A DNA stretch of 64,000 nucleotides from Exiguobacterium acetylicum (GTDB taxonomy: Bacteria; Bacillota; Bacilli; Exiguobacteriales; Exiguobacteriaceae): positions 1,266,001 to 1,330,000 of the forward strand of contig NZ_CP081878.1 in assembly GCF_022170825.1 (NCBI RefSeq), read 5' to 3'. Under the pieces are notes generated by a model. That model was not told where the DNA came from. It searched no databases and was given only the letters and a program-made list of their open reading frames with translations. Of this stretch, positions 9,140 through 17,329 are shown piece after piece. A program made the position numbers and the translations under genes. The first letter of the stretch is position 1, and each line of letters starts with the position of its first letter.

Positions 9140-9871
9140 ATGAGACAGGAAGATGTAAAACATGTTGTTGCGACGCCAATCAATGCTCCGGTCTTTCCGG
9201 CAGTCGATATCTTCTTTCGTAACCGGGAATACATGAACATCATCTATGAGACGGATATCGAAGCGTTACAAGCAGTCGTTCCGGAACCGCTTGAAGTACT
9301 GAGCAATCAGATCAAGTTTGAAATCATCAATATGCCCGATAGTACAGGACTGGGTAGTTATCTCGAGTGCGGACAAGTCATTCCGGTACGTTATCAAGGA
9401 GAAATCGGCGAGTTTTACCTCTCGATGTACGTCAACAATCAGCCGGCGATCGCATCTGGTCGTGAAGTAGCTGCTTTTCCGAAAAAGTATGGTTCTCCCC
9501 GATTGTATCTCGATAATGATGTCCTCGTTGGTACACTTGACTATCATTCACTCCGTGTCGCTCAAGCGACGATGGGATACAAATATGTTCCGATGGCAAT
9601 CGAAGAAGCACAGTCGATTGTTGGTGCGCCACAGTTCATGCTCAAGCAACACCGCGGCTATCAAGGTGAGTTGATCATTTCTGAACTGACACGCAGTCAG
9701 ATTACGGATCTTGAGGTGAAAGAAGCATACCGTGGACCAGCACGCCTTCAGTTGTTTGAACATGTCATGGCGCCACTTGCTGACTTCCCAGTTCGAAAGA
9801 TCGTCGATGCCCAGCATATCATCGCTGATCTTCGACTTGGTGGACCTGCGAAACTGCACGATTATCTATAG
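9140..9871 (+). CDS. Acetoacetate decarboxylase family protein
   Basis: The 243-residue protein matches the acetoacetate decarboxylase fold. GREVAAFPKKYGSP holds the Schiff-base lysine of the family, preceded by a conserved glutamate-rich strand (YLECGQVIPVRYQGEIGEFYLSMY is the equivalent region). True members decarboxylate acetoacetate to acetone; relatives act as aldolase-dehydratases. AAAGGAGG precedes the start. It is the second gene of the LysR-adjacent operon and is followed by a terminator. The exact substrate is not fixed by the sequence. Confidence 0.85.
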   Translation: MRQEDVKHVVATPINAPVFPAVDIFFRNREYMNIIYETDIEALQAVVPEPLEVLSNQIKFEIINMPDSTGLGSYLECGQVIPVRYQGEIGEFYLSMYVNNQPAIASGREVAAFPKKYGSPRLYLDNDVLVGTLDYHSLRVAQATMGYKYVPMAIEEAQSIVGAPQFMLKQHRGYQGELIISELTRSQITDLEVKEAYRGPARLQLFEHVMAPLADFPVRKIVDAQHIIADLRLGGPAKLHDYL

Positions 9872-9901
9872 GATTAACGAATTGCTAACATCACGTTTAA
9901 T

Positions 9902-9936
9902 AAAACGACCTCCAAAGCGGAAGGTCGTTTTGTTTT
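9902..9936 (+). terminator. Intrinsic terminator after acetoacetate decarboxylase-like gene
   Basis: AAAACGACCT pairs with AAGGTCGTTTT around a short loop, followed by TGTTTTA. Confidence 0.85.
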
Positions 9937-9977
9937 ACCCTAAAAACTGGCATACTGAGACGAGAGGAGGGACGTAC

Positions 9978-10496
9978 ATGCGACAAGTCATTGTGTTACC
10001 ATATCAATCAGAATGGGAAAGTGAATACGCACGAGAAGCAAAACGATTACAAGACGTGTTTGGGGCACGTCTACATCGCATTCATCATATGGGAAGTACC
10101 TCTGTTCCAGGACTCGCAGCAAAACCGATCATCGATATCTTACCTGTCGTTAATTCTCTTGATGAAATCGAGCAGTTTAACGAATCAATGGAAGCACTCG
10201 GTTACGAAGCGAAGGGTGAGTTCGGGATGCCCGGACGACGCTATTTCCGAAAAGGCGGAGACGAACGGACGCATCATATTCATCTGTATGCGGTAGGAAA
10301 TCCAGAAATCGAGCGGCATCTCGTTTTCCGAGACTACTTGCGTGCGCATCCAGAAGAAGCTAATGCTTATGGGACATTAAAAGAGCAGTTGGCTGCAACA
10401 TATCCGTATGATATCGAAGCTTATATCGCCGGAAAGGATGCATTCGTCAAGGAACTCGAACATCGTGCAATCGCTTGGGGGAACGCGTATGACTGA
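9978..10496 (+). CDS. GrpB family (UPF0157) nucleotidyltransferase-like protein
   Basis: The 172-residue product has the GrpB hallmark HHMGSTSVPGLAAKPIIDILPVV (about residues 34-56). The GS..D..D pattern is related to the nucleotidyltransferase superfamily. The real start is ATG 9978 behind GAGGAGGG; the frame is open upstream but that part is not coding-like. Its last 8 bases overlap the next gene, implying translational coupling. Biochemical role is unknown; the family is sometimes linked to dephospho-CoA kinase by gene fusion. Confidence 0.88.
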   Translation: MRQVIVLPYQSEWESEYAREAKRLQDVFGARLHRIHHMGSTSVPGLAAKPIIDILPVVNSLDEIEQFNESMEALGYEAKGEFGMPGRRYFRKGGDERTHHIHLYAVGNPEIERHLVFRDYLRAHPEEANAYGTLKEQLAATYPYDIEAYIAGKDAFVKELEHRAIAWGNAYD

Positions 10497-10935
10497 CTGG
10501 GAACGTGCGCTCATTCGCCATGTCGGAGTGGGTGTCAAAACGTCGAAAGTCTTATTTAAGAAGATTGAGGCGAAGGATTGGGACGCACGGCCAATTCCTG
10601 GTAAACGGACCGTTGGGGAAGTGGCGGTTCATCTTGCTGTGTTGCTCGAAGCCGATTTATTGATTGCAGCCGGAGCGAATGCGGAAACAATGGAGACATT
10701 TTACGCAGAGCAGGTCACGCGCGATCAGCTCTGTGACCGCATCGATCGGGCGTTTCGTATCTATCAAGAAAAACTAACGACTGGATTTATGACGCGTCCG
10801 ACGTACTGGGGTGTTGACGACTCGATGAATGGATGGGCGATTGAAGCTGCAGTCCATCTCTATCATCATCGATCACAGCTATTTGATTATTTGAACATCC
10901 TCGGATACGAATTGAAGATATCGTTATTTGAATGA
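10489..10935 (+). CDS. DinB/YfiT-like helical bundle protein
   Basis: A 148-residue, mostly helical protein with histidines placed as in DinB-like metal proteins (VHLAVLLEADLL near residue 44 and AVHLYHHRSQLFDYL near the C-terminus). Such proteins are usually thiol-dependent transferases or stress proteins. ATG 10489 lies inside the end of the grpB-like gene, an 8-base overlap. It is the middle gene of a grpB-like/dinB-like/hydrolase run. Family assignment rests on pattern only. Confidence 0.65.
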   Translation: MTDWERALIRHVGVGVKTSKVLFKKIEAKDWDARPIPGKRTVGEVAVHLAVLLEADLLIAAGANAETMETFYAEQVTRDQLCDRIDRAFRIYQEKLTTGFMTRPTYWGVDDSMNGWAIEAAVHLYHHRSQLFDYLNILGYELKISLFE

Positions 10936-10954
10936 ATGGAAGTAGGGAGATAGC

Positions 10955-11836
10955 GTGGAATATATCGTTGAAACACCAGCCGGTCGATTTGATACCCGGT
11001 TAACAGGAAGCGGGGACGTTACATTCGTCCTCGATCACGGGATGATGTCGAATCGGCATCAATGGGGTTGGTTACGAACTGAATTATTAAAACGGGGACG
11101 GGTCTTTGAATACTCGCGTCTTGGTTATGGTCGCTCGAGTCGCGGGAAAAATAAACGTCTTTTTTCACATCAAGCGGATGAGCTCGCGGACGTCTTACGG
11201 ATCCTTCGTGTCGAAGGACCATACGTTTTCATCGGTCACTCGCTTGGTGCCTATATCTCGCTCGCGAGTGGTCAACTGTTTGCGGACGAGACTCGTGGTA
11301 TCGTCTTACTCGATCCATCGCATCCAGATGTCGATGCGGCATTACCGAACTGGTATGAACGAACGCAAGAGGAGTGGAATCGTTTTCTCTATTTCCTTAG
11401 TCATATCCGACCGATTGCTTGGATGATTCCTGATCAAATTGGTAAAAAGATGTTCAGTGTCTTACCAGAAGCCGATCAACTACCGATGTGGCGGCATTTT
11501 GCAGCGCCCGGACACTGGCGTGGAACGCTTGACGAATGGCAGACGGTCGAGGAAAACAATCAAAAAATCCTTTTATTAATCGAACAGGTGACACAGCCAG
11601 TTCTCGTTCTGTCTGCCTCAGACTGGGCAGGTGGTATGCCAGAAAGTTGGTTGAATCCGGCATTGACCGAACAAATCAATACGGCTCATGCCGCGTTTGC
11701 AGACCATTTACCGAACGGAATGTATCATGTGATTGCGGACACGAATCATTATACGATTGCTGGTTTTTCCCACGAGGCAGCAATGCGAATTACGGATTTG
11801 ATTGGTACGACATGGAATTTACCGATTCAAAAATGA
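10955..11836 (+). CDS. Alpha/beta-fold hydrolase
   Basis: The 293-residue soluble hydrolase has the oxyanion segment LDHGMMSNRHQW, the nucleophile elbow GHSLGA (Ser96) and a C-terminal histidine in DTNHYTIAGF that completes the triad. The start is GTG 10955 behind AGTAGGGAG. No signal peptide is seen, so it is cytoplasmic. It lies 19 bases after the DinB-like gene and ends at a terminator. Substrate unknown. Confidence 0.88.
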   Translation: MEYIVETPAGRFDTRLTGSGDVTFVLDHGMMSNRHQWGWLRTELLKRGRVFEYSRLGYGRSSRGKNKRLFSHQADELADVLRILRVEGPYVFIGHSLGAYISLASGQLFADETRGIVLLDPSHPDVDAALPNWYERTQEEWNRFLYFLSHIRPIAWMIPDQIGKKMFSVLPEADQLPMWRHFAAPGHWRGTLDEWQTVEENNQKILLLIEQVTQPVLVLSASDWAGGMPESWLNPALTEQINTAHAAFADHLPNGMYHVIADTNHYTIAGFSHEAAMRITDLIGTTWNLPIQK

Positions 11837-11846
11837 GTGATGGAGA

Positions 11847-11870
11847 AAGTCGACAAGCGTCGGCTTTTTT
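11847..11870 (+). terminator. Intrinsic terminator after hydrolase
   Basis: AAAGTCGAC and GTCGGCTTT form a short stem followed by a T-run. Confidence 0.75.
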
Positions 11871-11887
11871 CTTTTATGAAAAATAAA

Positions 11888-11902
11888 TCGAAATGATTCC
11901 GA
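11888..11902. promoter_or_regulatory. Zur box 1 (upstream of promoter)
   Basis: TCGAAATGATTCCGA is a 7-1-7 palindrome that differs from the Bacillus Zur consensus TCGTAATNATTACGA at one symmetric pair. It lies just upstream of the -35 of the metallochaperone gene. Confidence 0.7.
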
Positions 11903-11931
11903 TTGACGTCAATAGAAAAGTCGGTTAATCT
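11903..11931 (+). promoter_or_regulatory. SigA-type promoter of zagA
   Basis: TTGACG (11903-11908), 17-base spacer, TAATCT (11926-11931). It is sandwiched between two Zur-like boxes. Confidence 0.65.
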
Positions 11932-11935
11932 ATAA

Positions 11936-11952
11936 AGCGTAATGATTACGTT
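11936..11952. promoter_or_regulatory. Zur box 2 (at the transcription start)
   Basis: AGCGTAATGATTACGTT has a perfect CGTAATGATTACG core. It lies directly after the -10, where bound Zur would block transcription when zinc is sufficient. Confidence 0.8.
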
Positions 11953-11963
11953 TTAGGAGATGA

Positions 11964-13091
11964 ATGATGATGCAACCGATATCGATCACCGTTTTATCTG
12001 GATATCTTGGATCCGGTAAAACGACATTATTGAACCATTTGCTACATAATCGCGAAGGGCGACGCCTTGCGATCATCGTCAATGACATGAGTGAAGTCAA
12101 CATCGACGCAGCACTAATTGAACAGGGTGGTTTCTCGCGGACAGAAGAATCGTTCGTCACACTTTCGAACGGCTGCATCTGCTGCACGTTACGTGATGAT
12201 CTGTTACTTGAAGTCAAACGCCTCGTTGACCAAGGCGATATCGATGGTATCGTTATTGAGTCGAGTGGCATCTCGGAACCGATTCCGGTCGCTCAGACCT
12301 TTACGTATGAAGATCCGGACAGTGCGATTGACTTATCACAGGTCACGAAAATCAATGCGATGGTTACGGTCATCGATGGGTACCGTTTCTTGAAGGACTT
12401 CGAATCTGGCGAATCATTGATTGAACGGAAACAGGCAGTCGATGAGACGGACGTCCGTGAAGTCGTCGATCTACTCGTCGATCAAGTCGAGTTTGCGGAC
12501 ATCATCGTCTTAAATAAAGTCGATCGCCTGACACCAGAAGAACGCCATACCGTCATCGGCTACTTAAAGGCATTGAACCCAGTAGCTCGATTGATCGAGA
12601 CGACGTATGGTCAAGTTGATCCAGCAGACATTCTCGACGTCGATCTATTTGATTTCGAACAAGCAGCAGCAAGTGCCGGTTGGATTCGTGAGTTAAATGC
12701 CGAAGAACATATACCGGAAACAGAAGAATACGGAATCAGTTCATTCGTCTACAAGCGGGACATCCCATTTCACCCTGAGCGTTTGCTTGCTTTGATCGAA
12801 GACTGGCCGCAAGAAGTCGTCCGGGCGAAAGGCTTCTTGTTCCTCGCAACTCGTCCCGAGATGGCACTCTTGTTCCATCAAGCAGGATATGCGTCGAACA
12901 TGGAATATGCTGGTCGCTTTGCATCAGACGAGGATCGACGGACAGAGCTCGTCTTGATTGGTATTGGGCTAGAACAAGCGAAACTCGAAGCGTTGTTTGA
13001 TACGTGTCTCGTCCAAGCAGAGGAAACAGACTGGGCATCTCTGAACGATCCGATTCCCGGTCGTGAGATGTACGAAGAAAACTTTTCATAA
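11964..13091 (+). CDS. zagA: Zinc-deficiency COG0523 GTPase metallochaperone (ZagA/YciC type)
   Basis: G3E-family GTPase of about 375 residues that supplies zinc to client enzymes under zinc limitation. The P-loop is [13 protein letters not shown] near the N-terminus. The metal-binding CXCC motif is [13 protein letters not shown] base-specificity segment (VLNKVDRL) and a CobW C-terminal domain with the family's [13 protein letters not shown] follow. Three ATGs in tandem (11964, 11967, 11970) follow TTTTAGGAGA; 11967 is equally likely. Two Zur boxes around the promoter separate this member from cobalamin- or nitrile-hydratase-linked relatives. Confidence 0.92.
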   Translation: MMMQPISITVLSGYLGSGKTTLLNHLLHNREGRRLAIIVNDMSEVNIDAALIEQGGFSRTEESFVTLSNGCICCTLRDDLLLEVKRLVDQGDIDGIVIESSGISEPIPVAQTFTYEDPDSAIDLSQVTKINAMVTVIDGYRFLKDFESGESLIERKQAVDETDVREVVDLLVDQVEFADIIVLNKVDRLTPEERHTVIGYLKALNPVARLIETTYGQVDPADILDVDLFDFEQAAASAGWIRELNAEEHIPETEEYGISSFVYKRDIPFHPERLLALIEDWPQEVVRAKGFLFLATRPEMALLFHQAGYASNMEYAGRFASDEDRRTELVLIGIGLEQAKLEALFDTCLVQAEETDWASLNDPIPGREMYEENFS

Positions 13092-13104
13092 GAGGTCAAT
13101 CTTT

Positions 13105-13136
13105 AGAGAAACCGTATCTGCGGTTTCTCTTTTTTG
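13105..13136 (+). terminator. Intrinsic terminator after zagA
   Basis: AGAGAAACCG pairs with CGGTTTCTCT around TATCTG, then TTTTT. Confidence 0.9.
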
Positions 13137-13202
13137 TTATATTTTCATAGTGAATGGGGAAAGAATACTAGTGAAGGTATGTTAATTGAAGGAGGAAAAT
13201 CT

Positions 13203-14726
13203 GTGCGCAACCGGATTTTACAATTCGCACTCGTATTTTTAGTCGCCGGTGGTATCATTTGGGGACTATATCAACTCGGCTATTTATTTTATGTTTTAAC
13301 GATTTCAGCGACGGTCGTGCCACTTGCCGTCATCATGATCATTTTTATCGAAAACCGGACAGCAGAATCAACGATTGCTTGGTTTCTCGTCCTGATTTTT
13401 TTACCGATTCTCGGTGTTATCATCTGGTTGATGTTTGGTCGTAACCCGCGACGACGTCGCCGGAATCGTCGTTCACACGATGAACGGAAATTGCTCAAAC
13501 AAGCGATCCGTCCAGTCCGGTCGCTTGCTGTCAGTGAGTTGCCACCGAATCATTTGAAGCTTGCGAACACGATTCGTAACTTCGGTGGTGGCGGTGTGGA
13601 CGTTCATACATCAAGTGAGATTCTGACGAATGGAGAAGAGACGTTCCCGGCGATTCTTGACGCGATTCGTCAAGCACAGCATCACGTCCACATCCAGTAT
13701 TACATCTATCGTAATGATGAGACGGGCAAGGCGATCCGGGAAGCATTGATCGAGCGACTAGAAGCGGGCGTGACGGTGCGCTTCATGTATGACGGACTCG
13801 GGAGCTATATGCTCGGTGAGAACTTCCTGCGCCCACTTCGAGACGCTGGAGCACACATCGCAGCTTACGATCCAATTTCGAGTCCGTTGTTCATCTTCAC
13901 AGCAAACTTCCGGAATCACCGGAAGATCGTTGTCGTCGATGGGAAGGTCGGCTTTACGGGTGGATTGAACGTCGGAGATGAGTACGACGGCAAGAGTAAG
14001 AAGTTTGGCTTTTGGCGCGATACGCATTTACGTCTTGAAGGGCGTGCCGTCAAAGAGTTGCAAGCGACGTTCCTTGACGACTGGATCTATGCTCAAATCG
14101 AATCGGAAGATACGTGGGAAACGTTTGCTGGTGATGAGACGATTCGTCAGTATTTCCCGAAACACGACGTCGCGACAGACGGGGCGATTCAAATTGTCAC
14201 GAGCGGACCGACCTCAAAGGACCCTGCGATTCGAAATGCATTGATTGCTGCCATCATCTCGGCGCAGCGTTCAATCTGGATCGCAACACCGTATTTGATT
14301 CCAGACAACGAGACGATGACTTTGCTTCGACTCGCAGCCCGTGCCGGACTCGACGTTCGGATCCTGACACCAGGTAAAGGCGATAGCTTTACGTCTTATT
14401 ACGGGACTCGGTCCTACTTCGGACCACTTCTGAAGGATGGCGTCAAGATTTATACGTATAACCGTCACTTCATTCATGCGAAACTGTTCCTCGTCGACGG
14501 GAAAATCGGTGCCGTCGGAACGGCGAACATGGACATTCGTAGCTTTGTCCTCAACTATGAACTGATGGCATTTTTATATGACACGGAAAGCACCGAGCAG
14601 CTCGAGCGCGACTTCATCGCTGATTTTGATGTTTCGATTCAGTTATCATCGAATGATTACGTCAAACGACCACTCCGCTTCCGAATTTTCGAGTCACTCT
14701 CACGTTTGATTTCACCATTATTATGA
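13203..14726 (+). CDS. cls: Cardiolipin synthase
   Basis: Membrane phospholipase-D-type enzyme (507 residues) that makes cardiolipin from two phosphatidylglycerols. Two N-terminal transmembrane helices (about 5-27 and 33-58) are followed by an arginine-rich loop. Two HKD motifs follow: HRKIVVVDGKVGFTGG at about residue 238 and HAKLFLVDGKIGAVGT at about residue 423. The start is GTG 13203 behind GAAGGAGGAAAA; the upstream in-frame ATGs lack a ribosome site. Monocistronic, with terminators on both sides. Confidence 0.95.
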   Translation: MRNRILQFALVFLVAGGIIWGLYQLGYLFYVLTISATVVPLAVIMIIFIENRTAESTIAWFLVLIFLPILGVIIWLMFGRNPRRRRRNRRSHDERKLLKQAIRPVRSLAVSELPPNHLKLANTIRNFGGGGVDVHTSSEILTNGEETFPAILDAIRQAQHHVHIQYYIYRNDETGKAIREALIERLEAGVTVRFMYDGLGSYMLGENFLRPLRDAGAHIAAYDPISSPLFIFTANFRNHRKIVVVDGKVGFTGGLNVGDEYDGKSKKFGFWRDTHLRLEGRAVKELQATFLDDWIYAQIESEDTWETFAGDETIRQYFPKHDVATDGAIQIVTSGPTSKDPAIRNALIAAIISAQRSIWIATPYLIPDNETMTLLRLAARAGLDVRILTPGKGDSFTSYYGTRSYFGPLLKDGVKIYTYNRHFIHAKLFLVDGKIGAVGTANMDIRSFVLNYELMAFLYDTESTEQLERDFIADFDVSIQLSSNDYVKRPLRFRIFESLSRLISPLL

Positions 14727-14728
14727 CC

Positions 14729-14766
14729 AAATGTCCCGCATCTATTTTTTGATGCGGGACATTTTT
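14729..14766 (+). terminator. Intrinsic terminator after cls
   Basis: AAATGTCCCGCATC pairs with GATGCGGGACATTT; the loop is T-rich and the T-run continues after the stem. Confidence 0.9.
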
Positions 14767-14780
14767 GGGTTGATTCTTCC

Positions 14781-14808
14781 TTGAAGTGGGAACATGAACT
14801 CTTATACA
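14781..14808 (+). promoter_or_regulatory. Promoter of GH31 gene
   Basis: TTGAAG (14781-14786), 16-base spacer, TATACA (14803-14808). The start point should fall near 14815, inside the adjoining cre site. Confidence 0.5.
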
Positions 14809-14815
14809 CTAGATG

Positions 14816-14829
14816 TGTAATCGGTTGCA
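14816..14829. promoter_or_regulatory. cre site (CcpA operator) at GH31 promoter
   Basis: TGTAATCGGTTGCA matches the relaxed cre consensus TGWAANCGNTNNCA at every fixed position. It overlaps the expected start point, so repression by CcpA on preferred sugars is predicted. Confidence 0.65.
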
Positions 14830-14856
14830 CACTACTTAGCCTGGAAGGAAGTGAAA

Positions 14857-14870
14857 GGGGCGCAAGTCCC
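14857..14870 (+). promoter_or_regulatory. GNRA-loop hairpin between SD-like sequence and start codon
   Basis: GGGGCGCAAGTCCC folds into a 5-bp stem capped by a GCAA tetraloop. The purine-rich AAGGAAGTGAAAG lies before it and ATG 14879 shortly after. Folding would bring an otherwise too distant ribosome site near the start. No other in-frame start exists between the upstream stop (TGA) and 14879. Confidence 0.5.
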
Positions 14871-14878
14871 GAACCCGT

Positions 14879-17254
14879 ATGCGAACAATTGATGAATCCC
14901 ATTTCTACACGCGCGACATGAAACCACAAGCACGACCAGACGCTATTATCCAAGGAGATGTCTACCGTTTCACGGTATTGACGAGTCGGATGATTCGACT
15001 CGAATACGCGGCGGATGGACAGTTCGAGGATCGACCGACCCAAACGGTCTTCAATCGTGATTTCCCGGTACCTGCTTACCGCATCGTCGAAAACGAGGAA
15101 GAATTGCAAATCATCACCGAGCATGTCCATCTGCATTATACGAAGGGACCGTTCGCTGCGAACACACTCTATATCGATGTACTAGGGAACTTCAGTACCT
15201 ATTACAGCCGCTATACGTTCGGTGGACCACTTCGGACGTTAAAAGGAACGGCGCGGACACTCGATCATGCAGACGGTGTCATCCCGCTCGAAGAAGGGAT
15301 TCTCTCACGCCAAGGCTACGCAGCGATCGACGACTCGAACGCCTTCGTCCTGACGGAAGATCACTTCGTCGAGCCGCGTCGCTCCGGTACGCATGACATC
15401 TACTATTTCGGATACGGTCACGACTATAAACAGGCATTGCGTGACTTCTACCACCTGACAGGTCCGACGCCGATGTTACCGCGTCAGGTACTTGGCAACT
15501 GGTGGAGTCGCTACTGGCGTTATAGTGAGAAAGAGTACAAGGACTTGATGACACGCTTCAAAACGGAGGACATTCCATTCTCGGTCAGTGTCATCGACAT
15601 GGATTGGCACGTCACCGACATCCCGGAACGATACGGGAGCGGCTGGACGGGTTACACGTGGAACCGTGATTTGTTCCCAGATCCACGCGGCTTCTTACAA
15701 TGGTTGAAAGACGACGACCGGATGGTCACGCTTAATTTGCACCCAGCCGACGGTGTCCGTGGCTTTGAGGAAGCATATGAAGCAATGGCGGTCGCAATGG
15801 GCGTCGATCCTGAATCAGATGTCCGGATCCCGTTTGATTTCTCAGACCGAACGTTCATCGAGAACTATTTCACGAAGCTGCATCATCCGCACGAAGCGGA
15901 TGGAGTCGACTTCTGGTGGATCGACTGGCAACAGGGCGCGAACTCGAAGATGAAGGGACTCGATCCGCTTTGGATGCTCAATCACTATCACGCGCTTGAT
16001 ATCGCGCGCGACGGCAATCGACCGTTGATCTTCTCCCGTTACGCAGGACCCGGAAGTCACCGCTATCCGGTCGGTTTCTCGGGCGATACGATCATCTCGT
16101 GGGCATCGCTTCAATTCCAGCCGTATTTCACGGCAACAGCGTCAAACATCGGCTACGGGTGGTGGAGCCATGATATCGGCGGTCACCAGCGCGGGGAAAA
16201 AGATGATGAGTTATCGACACGTTGGCTCCAGTACGGTGTCTTCAGTCCAATCATGCGCCTCCACAGTACGATGAGCATCTTCAACGGAAAAGAACCATGG
16301 CGTTATTCGACTGATGCAGCGAACGTTATGAAGAAATACTTGCAACTCCGTCACCAGCTCGTGCCATACATCTATACGATGAATGCCCGCAATCACTTTG
16401 ACGGGTTACCACTCGTCTCACCGATGTATTATGAGCACCCGGAAGACGATCAAGCCTACAACGTTCCGAATCAGTTTTACTTCGGAACGGAACTGATCGT
16501 CGCGCCGATGGTCACACCGATGCATCGGAAATTGCACATGACATCTACGACAGCTTGGTTACCGGAAGGCGAATGGTTCGATTTCTTCAATGGGCATCGG
16601 TACCGTGGCGGCAAGCAAATACGCTTGTTCCGCTATCTCGAAGACCAAGGCGTACTCGCAAAAGCCGGCGCAATCGTTCCACTCGGTCGTCATCTTGAAC
16701 AGTCGAATGCCCTGCATAATCCAAAAGAGCTCGAAGTCGTCGTCTTCCCAGGCGCATCGAACCGGTTTACCTTGTTTGAAGACGACAGTTCAGGTGTTGC
16801 GCACCGCGACGGTGTCAACGTCGAGACGACGTTTGCGCTCGACTGGGGGGCACGTGAGCTGACGATTGCAGCACCGACCGGGCATCGTGATTTATTGCCG
16901 GAGAGCCGTTCGATCACATTGATCTTACGTGGAGTCCGTGAAGGATACGTGCAACGCGACGGGGAGAGTGTAACCGGCCACTATGATCATGCGACACAGT
17001 CCCTTCGCGTTGAACTGGGTGAAGTGACGGATACGATCACGTTGTCACTTCAAGTCGAGATGTCGACGAACGAGAACAAGATGGACCGGTTGTATACGTT
17101 CCTCGATCAAGCGGAAATCAGCTATGACCTGAAGGACCGTTTGTACCGTCTCTTGTCACAAAAGCTCGACCCGGTCAACATGATGCACCAGTTGCAAGCA
17201 CTTGAACTGGAGAAGGATCTCGTCGACTGCCTGCTTGAGTTGATGTTGTCTTAA
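14879..17254 (+). CDS. GH31 family alpha-glycosidase (alpha-glucosidase/alpha-xylosidase type)
   Basis: Retaining glycoside hydrolase of 791 residues acting on alpha-linked sugars, with no signal peptide, so cytoplasmic. Family markers are the MDWHVTDIPERYGSGWTGYTWN loop, the nucleophile Asp349 in WWIDWQQG, and the probable acid/base Asp403 in GFSGDTIISW. A GGHQRG loop and the C-terminal beta-sandwich domains follow. The last ~60 residues (from NENKMDRLYTFLDQAEI) form a helical tail not typical of the family. The cre site suggests use of a secondary sugar. Substrate specificity cannot be called. Confidence 0.9.
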   Translation: MRTIDESHFYTRDMKPQARPDAIIQGDVYRFTVLTSRMIRLEYAADGQFEDRPTQTVFNRDFPVPAYRIVENEEELQIITEHVHLHYTKGPFAANTLYIDVLGNFSTYYSRYTFGGPLRTLKGTARTLDHADGVIPLEEGILSRQGYAAIDDSNAFVLTEDHFVEPRRSGTHDIYYFGYGHDYKQALRDFYHLTGPTPMLPRQVLGNWWSRYWRYSEKEYKDLMTRFKTEDIPFSVSVIDMDWHVTDIPERYGSGWTGYTWNRDLFPDPRGFLQWLKDDDRMVTLNLHPADGVRGFEEAYEAMAVAMGVDPESDVRIPFDFSDRTFIENYFTKLHHPHEADGVDFWWIDWQQGANSKMKGLDPLWMLNHYHALDIARDGNRPLIFSRYAGPGSHRYPVGFSGDTIISWASLQFQPYFTATASNIGYGWWSHDIGGHQRGEKDDELSTRWLQYGVFSPIMRLHSTMSIFNGKEPWRYSTDAANVMKKYLQLRHQLVPYIYTMNARNHFDGLPLVSPMYYEHPEDDQAYNVPNQFYFGTELIVAPMVTPMHRKLHMTSTTAWLPEGEWFDFFNGHRYRGGKQIRLFRYLEDQGVLAKAGAIVPLGRHLEQSNALHNPKELEVVVFPGASNRFTLFEDDSSGVAHRDGVNVETTFALDWGARELTIAAPTGHRDLLPESRSITLILRGVREGYVQRDGESVTGHYDHATQSLRVELGEVTDTITLSLQVEMSTNENKMDRLYTFLDQAEISYDLKDRLYRLLSQKLDPVNMMHQLQALELEKDLVDCLLELMLS

Positions 17255-17273
17255 ATGATTTGATAGGCATATA

Positions 17274-17322
17274 AAAAAGCCAGTATTCGTCATCCGTATG
17301 GACGAGGAATACTGGCTTTATT
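17274..17322. terminator. Bidirectional intrinsic terminator
   Basis: AAAGCCAGTATTC pairs with GAATACTGGCTTT. The T-run is stronger on the minus strand. It serves the convergent GH31 and SUKH genes. Confidence 0.85.
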
Positions 17323-17329
17323 GTTTAGG

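Noticed and set aside
9732-9977. N-terminal extension of the GrpB-like gene
   Set aside because: The extra 82 codons overlap the preceding gene in another frame and cross its terminator; ATG 9978 has a GAGGAGGG site.
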